The position numbers and the translations under genes were made by a program. From positions 24,407 to 88,406 of the forward strand of contig BAAAJN010000016.1 in NCBI GenBank assembly GCA_039527025.1: 64,000 bases of DNA. The letters are read 5' to 3'. The notes beneath the pieces are model-generated. The model had not been told where the DNA came from and made no database searches. It saw only the letters and a list, made by a program, of their open reading frames with translations. Shown here one piece after another: positions 60,973 through 64,000 of the stretch. Every line of letters starts with the position of its first letter. Positions within the stretch are counted from its first letter, which is position 1. Origin of the DNA: Microlunatus lacustris. Its GTDB lineage: Bacteria > Actinomycetota > Actinomycetes > Propionibacteriales > Propionibacteriaceae.

Positions 60973-62117
60973 GCGAGCACCTCCTCGACCGCGTCCAGCC
61001 GGGCCCGAACCTCGGCCGGCCAGCGCGACGAGCAGCGCCGGAAGGGCTCTGCGGCCCGCAGGAACCGGGCCCGGGCCAGCGCGGCCGGTAGCCCGGCGGG
61101 CAGCGGTCGGACGGTGGCGTAGCCGGTCAGCAGCGCCTGGTGCTGGGCCGGGGTGAGGCCGGCGGCGTCGGCGGTGGCCAGGTCGTCGACCGCCCGGCCG
61201 AGGTGGGCACGGTCCCAGTCCACCAGGCCGGGCCGGCCGTCGTCGTCCACCACCACCTGGTCGACGGAGAAGTCGCCGTGCCGCAGCACGCGGGGCGCCG
61301 AGAGCTCGGGAGCGTCCGCGAGCCGGCCCGCGAGCCGGCGCACCCGTCCGGCCTCCCCGGGCAGCAGCGCCACCAGCTGGTCCCGGACGGCGGTCAGCTC
61401 GGCGTCCTCGGGCCGCGCGTCGCGATCCGGCCGGACGGGCGCGGCGTGCACCCGGGCCAGGACGGCGCCCGCGCCGTCCAGCAGGTCGCCGGCCGTGGGC
61501 CCGTCGAGCAGCCGGTCCAGCGGACGGCCGGGCAGCCAGCTGGTGACCAGCAGCCCGCCGCGGGCGGCGGCCGCCGCCTCCCGCGGGGCGCGCACCCCGC
61601 CGAGGTCGGCGGCCAGGGCCAGGGCCGCACGGGCCGCGGGCAGGTCGCGGCGGCGGTAGACGCGCACGGTCCGGCGGGCACCGCCCGCCTCGTCCAGGGC
61701 CCCGACCCACCGGCGCTGCGGCTTGTAGGCCAGCCCGCACCAGCGCCGGCCGAGGGCCGGACCCCTCAGCGCGCGGGAGAGCGCGCGGTCCAGGTCGGCC
61801 AGCGCGGCCAGGTCGCGGTCGGCCGACGGGCGGGCGACCAGCAGCCCGAGGTCACGCCGGTCCAGCAGCACGCTGCCGACGGGCGCGCGCTCGATGGTCT
61901 TGTCCAGCTTCGGCCGGGCGCCGGCGCTGACGGCGTAGCCCCAGGCCGGACCCGAGGCGAGCTCCAGCGCGAGCACGGTGCTGGTCCCGGGCTTCCACCG
62001 GCGGTACCGGCAGCCGCGCAGCGTCTCCCCGCGCTCGGCCAGCAGCGCGGCCAGCCGGTCGGTGTCCTCCAACGCGTCCAGACCGGGCACAGCGGCGTCC
62101 GGCGGCGCGGCGGTCAC
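60969..62117 (-). CDS. APH-fold kinase with Gln in the catalytic loop (second of a pair)
   Basis: The 382-residue protein ends in a kinase fold with VLRHGDFSVDQVVVDDDGR, again with Gln for Asn, and PGLVDWDRAHLGRAVDDLAT. Its N-terminal 130 residues (CRYRRWKPGTSTVLALEL) resemble the extra N-terminal lobe seen in some phosphotransferase-family proteins. It overlaps the ABC exporter gene and the other kinase gene by four bases each. Shared Gln substitution suggests that the two proteins descend from a pair with a specialised function, possibly as a heterodimer. Confidence 0.8.
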   Translation of the reverse strand: MTAAPPDAAVPGLDALEDTDRLAALLAERGETLRGCRYRRWKPGTSTVLALELASGPAWGYAVSAGARPKLDKTIERAPVGSVLLDRRDLGLLVARPSADRDLAALADLDRALSRALRGPALGRRWCGLAYKPQRRWVGALDEAGGARRTVRVYRRRDLPAARAALALAADLGGVRAPREAAAAARGGLLVTSWLPGRPLDRLLDGPTAGDLLDGAGAVLARVHAAPVRPDRDARPEDAELTAVRDQLVALLPGEAGRVRRLAGRLADAPELSAPRVLRHGDFSVDQVVVDDDGRPGLVDWDRAHLGRAVDDLATADAAGLTPAQHQALLTGYATVRPLPAGLPAALARARFLRAAEPFRRCSSRWPAEVRARLDAVEEVLA

Positions 62118-63895
62118 GGGACCAGCTCCGCGACGGCGGGCAGCACCTGGTCGGGCGGCCCCATCCGGGCCACCCGGCCGTCCTCCAGCCAGACGACGAC
62201 GTCGCAGTCGCGGGCCGCGTCCAGGTCGTGGGTGATCACGAACGTGGTCCGGCCGGCGGTCAGCCGGCCGAGCGCCGCGCTGACCTCGGACTCGGTGTCG
62301 GCGTCCAGCCCGGTGAGCGCCTCGTCCAGCACCACCACCGGGGCGTCCCGGATGGCGGCCCGGGCGATGGCGATCCGCTGCCGCTGGCCGCCGGACAGGG
62401 TGGAGCCGCGCTCGCCGACCACCGTGGCGTAGCCCTCGGGCAGGGCGGTGACGAAGTCGTGCGCACCGGCCAGCCTCGCCGCGGCCTCGACCTGCTCGTC
62501 GGTGACCGGTCCGGGCGAGCCGAGGGCGATGTTGTCGCGGATGCTGGCCGCGAACAGCACGCTCTCCTGCAGCACCACGGCCAGCTGCGCCCGGACGCTG
62601 GCCAGGGTGAGGTCGGCGATGTCGTGCCCGTCGATCCGGACGGCACCGCAGTCGGGCTGGCGGAGCCGGGTGAGCAGGGCCATCAGGGAGGACTTGCCGG
62701 CGCCGGACGGTCCGACCACGGCGACCCGCTGGCCCGCGTGCACGTTGAGGTCGAGCCCACGCAGCACCGGGTGGCCGGGCTGGTAGGCCAGGTGCACCTG
62801 GTCGAAGTGCACGTAGCCGCGGAAGCGGGGCGCGGGGCGGGCCCAGCTGGGGTCGCGCAGCTCGACCCGCTCGTCGAGCACGTCGATGATCCGCTCGCCG
62901 GAGGCCGAGGCCTTGGCGATCCGGCCGGTGTACTTGGCGATGTCGCGGAGCGGCTTGAAGGCCGTCTTGAGATAGGTCAGGAAGACGGTGAGCTCGCCGA
63001 CGCTGAGGTCGCCCGAGAGCACCCGTTGGGCGCCGAAGAACAGCACCATCCCGGTGCCGAGGCCGACCAGCACATCGGTCTTGCGCTCCAGCCCGGCCGA
63101 GAGCTTCTTGGCCCGGACGCCCTCGGTCAGGCTGCGCTCGTTGCTGCCGCCGAACCGCTCCTCCAACCGTGACTCCAGCGAGTAGCTCTGCACCACGGCC
63201 ATCGAGGCCAGCGACTCCGTCGCCATCGAGGCCAGGGCTCCCTCGGCGGTGCGCTGCTCACGGGAGACGCCGACGATCCTTTTGGTGAGCCGGCGGCTGA
63301 CCAGCAGGAACAGCGGGAAGACCACCAGCACGACGAGCGCGAGCTGCCAGTCCATGATCGCGACCACGACGATCATCCCGGCGAGGGTGACGACGTTGCC
63401 GACCAGCGGGGCCATGGCGGTGACCGCGGCCTCCTGCAGCCGGCCGACGTCCCCGGTGACCCGGGTGACCAGGTCGCCGGTGCGGCGCTTGTCGTGGAAG
63501 CTCATGGAGAGCGCGTTGAGGTGGGCGTACAGCTCCGAGCGCACCCGGGTGAGCACCCGGTTGCCGGCCAGCGCGAAGCAGACCGTCATCGCGTAGGACG
63601 CGGCGGCGCGGAGCGCGACGACCCCGACCAGGGCGGCGGCGCAGACCGCGATCAGCGTCTCGACCCGCTCCACCCCGGTGCTGCGGGTGGTCAGGTCGGC
63701 CCCGGAGGCGGCGACCACGGCGTCGACGACGAAGGCCAGCGGCCACGGCTCCAGCAGCCGCAGCCCGACCTCGGCGACCAGGGCCGCCAGACCGAGCACC
63801 AGCAGGCGGCGCTGCTCGCGCAGGTGGCTGCGGAAGCGGACGGCGGTCCGGCGCAGCCCGGGCAGGGCGGCGCCGAGCGTGGCGGGGCGTCCCAT
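62114..63895 (-). CDS. ABC exporter (fused membrane and ATPase domains)
   Basis: The 593-residue half-transporter has six membrane helices in about residues 30-320 and an ATPase domain from about 345. Walker A is VGPSGAGKSS, the Q-loop is VLQESVLF, the signature is STLSGGQRQRIAIA, Walker B is VVVLDEALTGLD and the switch His is in VITHDLD. All catalytic residues are present. It works as a homodimer or with another half-transporter and exports lipids, glycolipids or a small molecule. It overlaps the kinase gene downstream by four bases and the glycosyltransferase gene upstream by one base. Confidence 0.92.
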   Translation of the reverse strand: MGRPATLGAALPGLRRTAVRFRSHLREQRRLLVLGLAALVAEVGLRLLEPWPLAFVVDAVVAASGADLTTRSTGVERVETLIAVCAAALVGVVALRAAASYAMTVCFALAGNRVLTRVRSELYAHLNALSMSFHDKRRTGDLVTRVTGDVGRLQEAAVTAMAPLVGNVVTLAGMIVVVAIMDWQLALVVLVVFPLFLLVSRRLTKRIVGVSREQRTAEGALASMATESLASMAVVQSYSLESRLEERFGGSNERSLTEGVRAKKLSAGLERKTDVLVGLGTGMVLFFGAQRVLSGDLSVGELTVFLTYLKTAFKPLRDIAKYTGRIAKASASGERIIDVLDERVELRDPSWARPAPRFRGYVHFDQVHLAYQPGHPVLRGLDLNVHAGQRVAVVGPSGAGKSSLMALLTRLRQPDCGAVRIDGHDIADLTLASVRAQLAVVLQESVLFAASIRDNIALGSPGPVTDEQVEAAARLAGAHDFVTALPEGYATVVGERGSTLSGGQRQRIAIARAAIRDAPVVVLDEALTGLDADTESEVSAALGRLTAGRTTFVITHDLDAARDCDVVVWLEDGRVARMGPPDQVLPAVAELVP

Positions 63896-64000
63896 CAGGC
63901 GGCCTGCCGTCCGGTGGCGGTGGCCAGCAGCGGCTCGACGTGGTCGGCCCAGGTGCGCCGCTCGAGCGCCGCGCGGCGGGCGGCGGGTCCGATCGCGGCG
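63895..64000 (-). CDS. Glycosyltransferase C-terminal fragment, partial
   Basis: The last 34 codons of a minus-strand gene lie at the window edge. The peptide AAIGPAARRAALERRTWADH followed by VEPLLATATG resembles the closing helix of GT4/GT1 glycosyltransferases (x-AR-x-x-ALERxTW). The stop shares one base with the ABC exporter start, so it is the first visible gene of that operon. The assignment rests on a short piece and should be read as probable. Confidence 0.55.
   Translation of the reverse strand, partial: AAIGPAARRAALERRTWADHVEPLLATATGRQAA

Overview
The window reads as a chromosomal segment of a very high-GC actinomycete. Codon use is extremely GC-rich at third positions, GTG starts are frequent, 4-base stop/start overlaps are common, several genes look leaderless, and mycothiol-type enzymes are present. 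The gene order hisI-trpE-trpC-trpB-trpA-lgt-gltB-gltD and the protein sequences resemble Geodermatophilaceae (Blastococcus/Modestobacter/Geodermatophilus type). That placement is inference from recognition, not a database result. No rRNA, tRNA, CRISPR array, phage or insertion sequence was found.

Layout. (1) 1-16.6 kb is core metabolism: the tail of gatB, a DinB/mycothiol-type protein, hisI, the trp genes with two actinobacterial accessory membrane proteins, a MauE/DsbA redox pair, lgt, and glutamate synthase gltB/gltD. trpD and trpG are not in the window. (2) 16.6-33.6 kb is mixed: small-molecule kinases of the APH fold, a methyltransferase, a secreted 5'-nucleotidase, a LacI regulator, a secreted endonuclease-like protein with three tandem C-terminal repeats, an ABC-2 exporter, a family A DNA polymerase without a 5'-3' nuclease domain, an FAD monooxygenase, a YidC paralogue with its DUF6412 partner, two small stress-type proteins and a SnoaL-like pseudogene. 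(3) 33.7-43.2 kb is a complete nitrate/nitrite assimilation island: a HemD-HTH regulator (NnaR type) and a uroporphyrinogen methyltransferase for siroheme are transcribed divergently from nasA-nirB-nirD-narK. A near-perfect GlnR box lies in front of the regulator/siroheme operon.

(4) 43.3-54.4 kb looks like a mannoside utilisation regulon: a sugar ABC importer (binding lipoprotein and two permeases), a GH38 alpha-mannosidase, a LacI repressor, a class I mannose-6-phosphate isomerase and a ROK kinase, with palindromic LacI-type operators in three intergenic regions. The inferred route is import of a mannose-containing glycan fragment, hydrolysis, phosphorylation of mannose and isomerisation to fructose-6-phosphate. 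(5) 54.4-57.5 kb holds a DUF1697 protein, a DadA-like oxidase and a Tat-exported esterase. (6) 57.6-64 kb is the least understood part: an atypical polysaccharide deacetylase and a stand-alone YcaO protein start head-to-head from a 48-bp gap, and face an overlapping operon of glycosyltransferase (cut by the window edge), ABC exporter and two APH-fold kinases that both carry Gln in place of the usual Asn of the catalytic loop. This is the best candidate here for an undescribed system.

Odd features of wider interest: REP-like CTGAGC(T/C)(C/T)GTCGA elements lie between genes and inside the nirB reading frame, where they are translated. nasA is fused in frame to a small domain that keeps its own ribosome binding site. 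A recurrent -10 box followed by 6-7 bases and a GTG/ATG start suggests leaderless transcription of at least eight genes.
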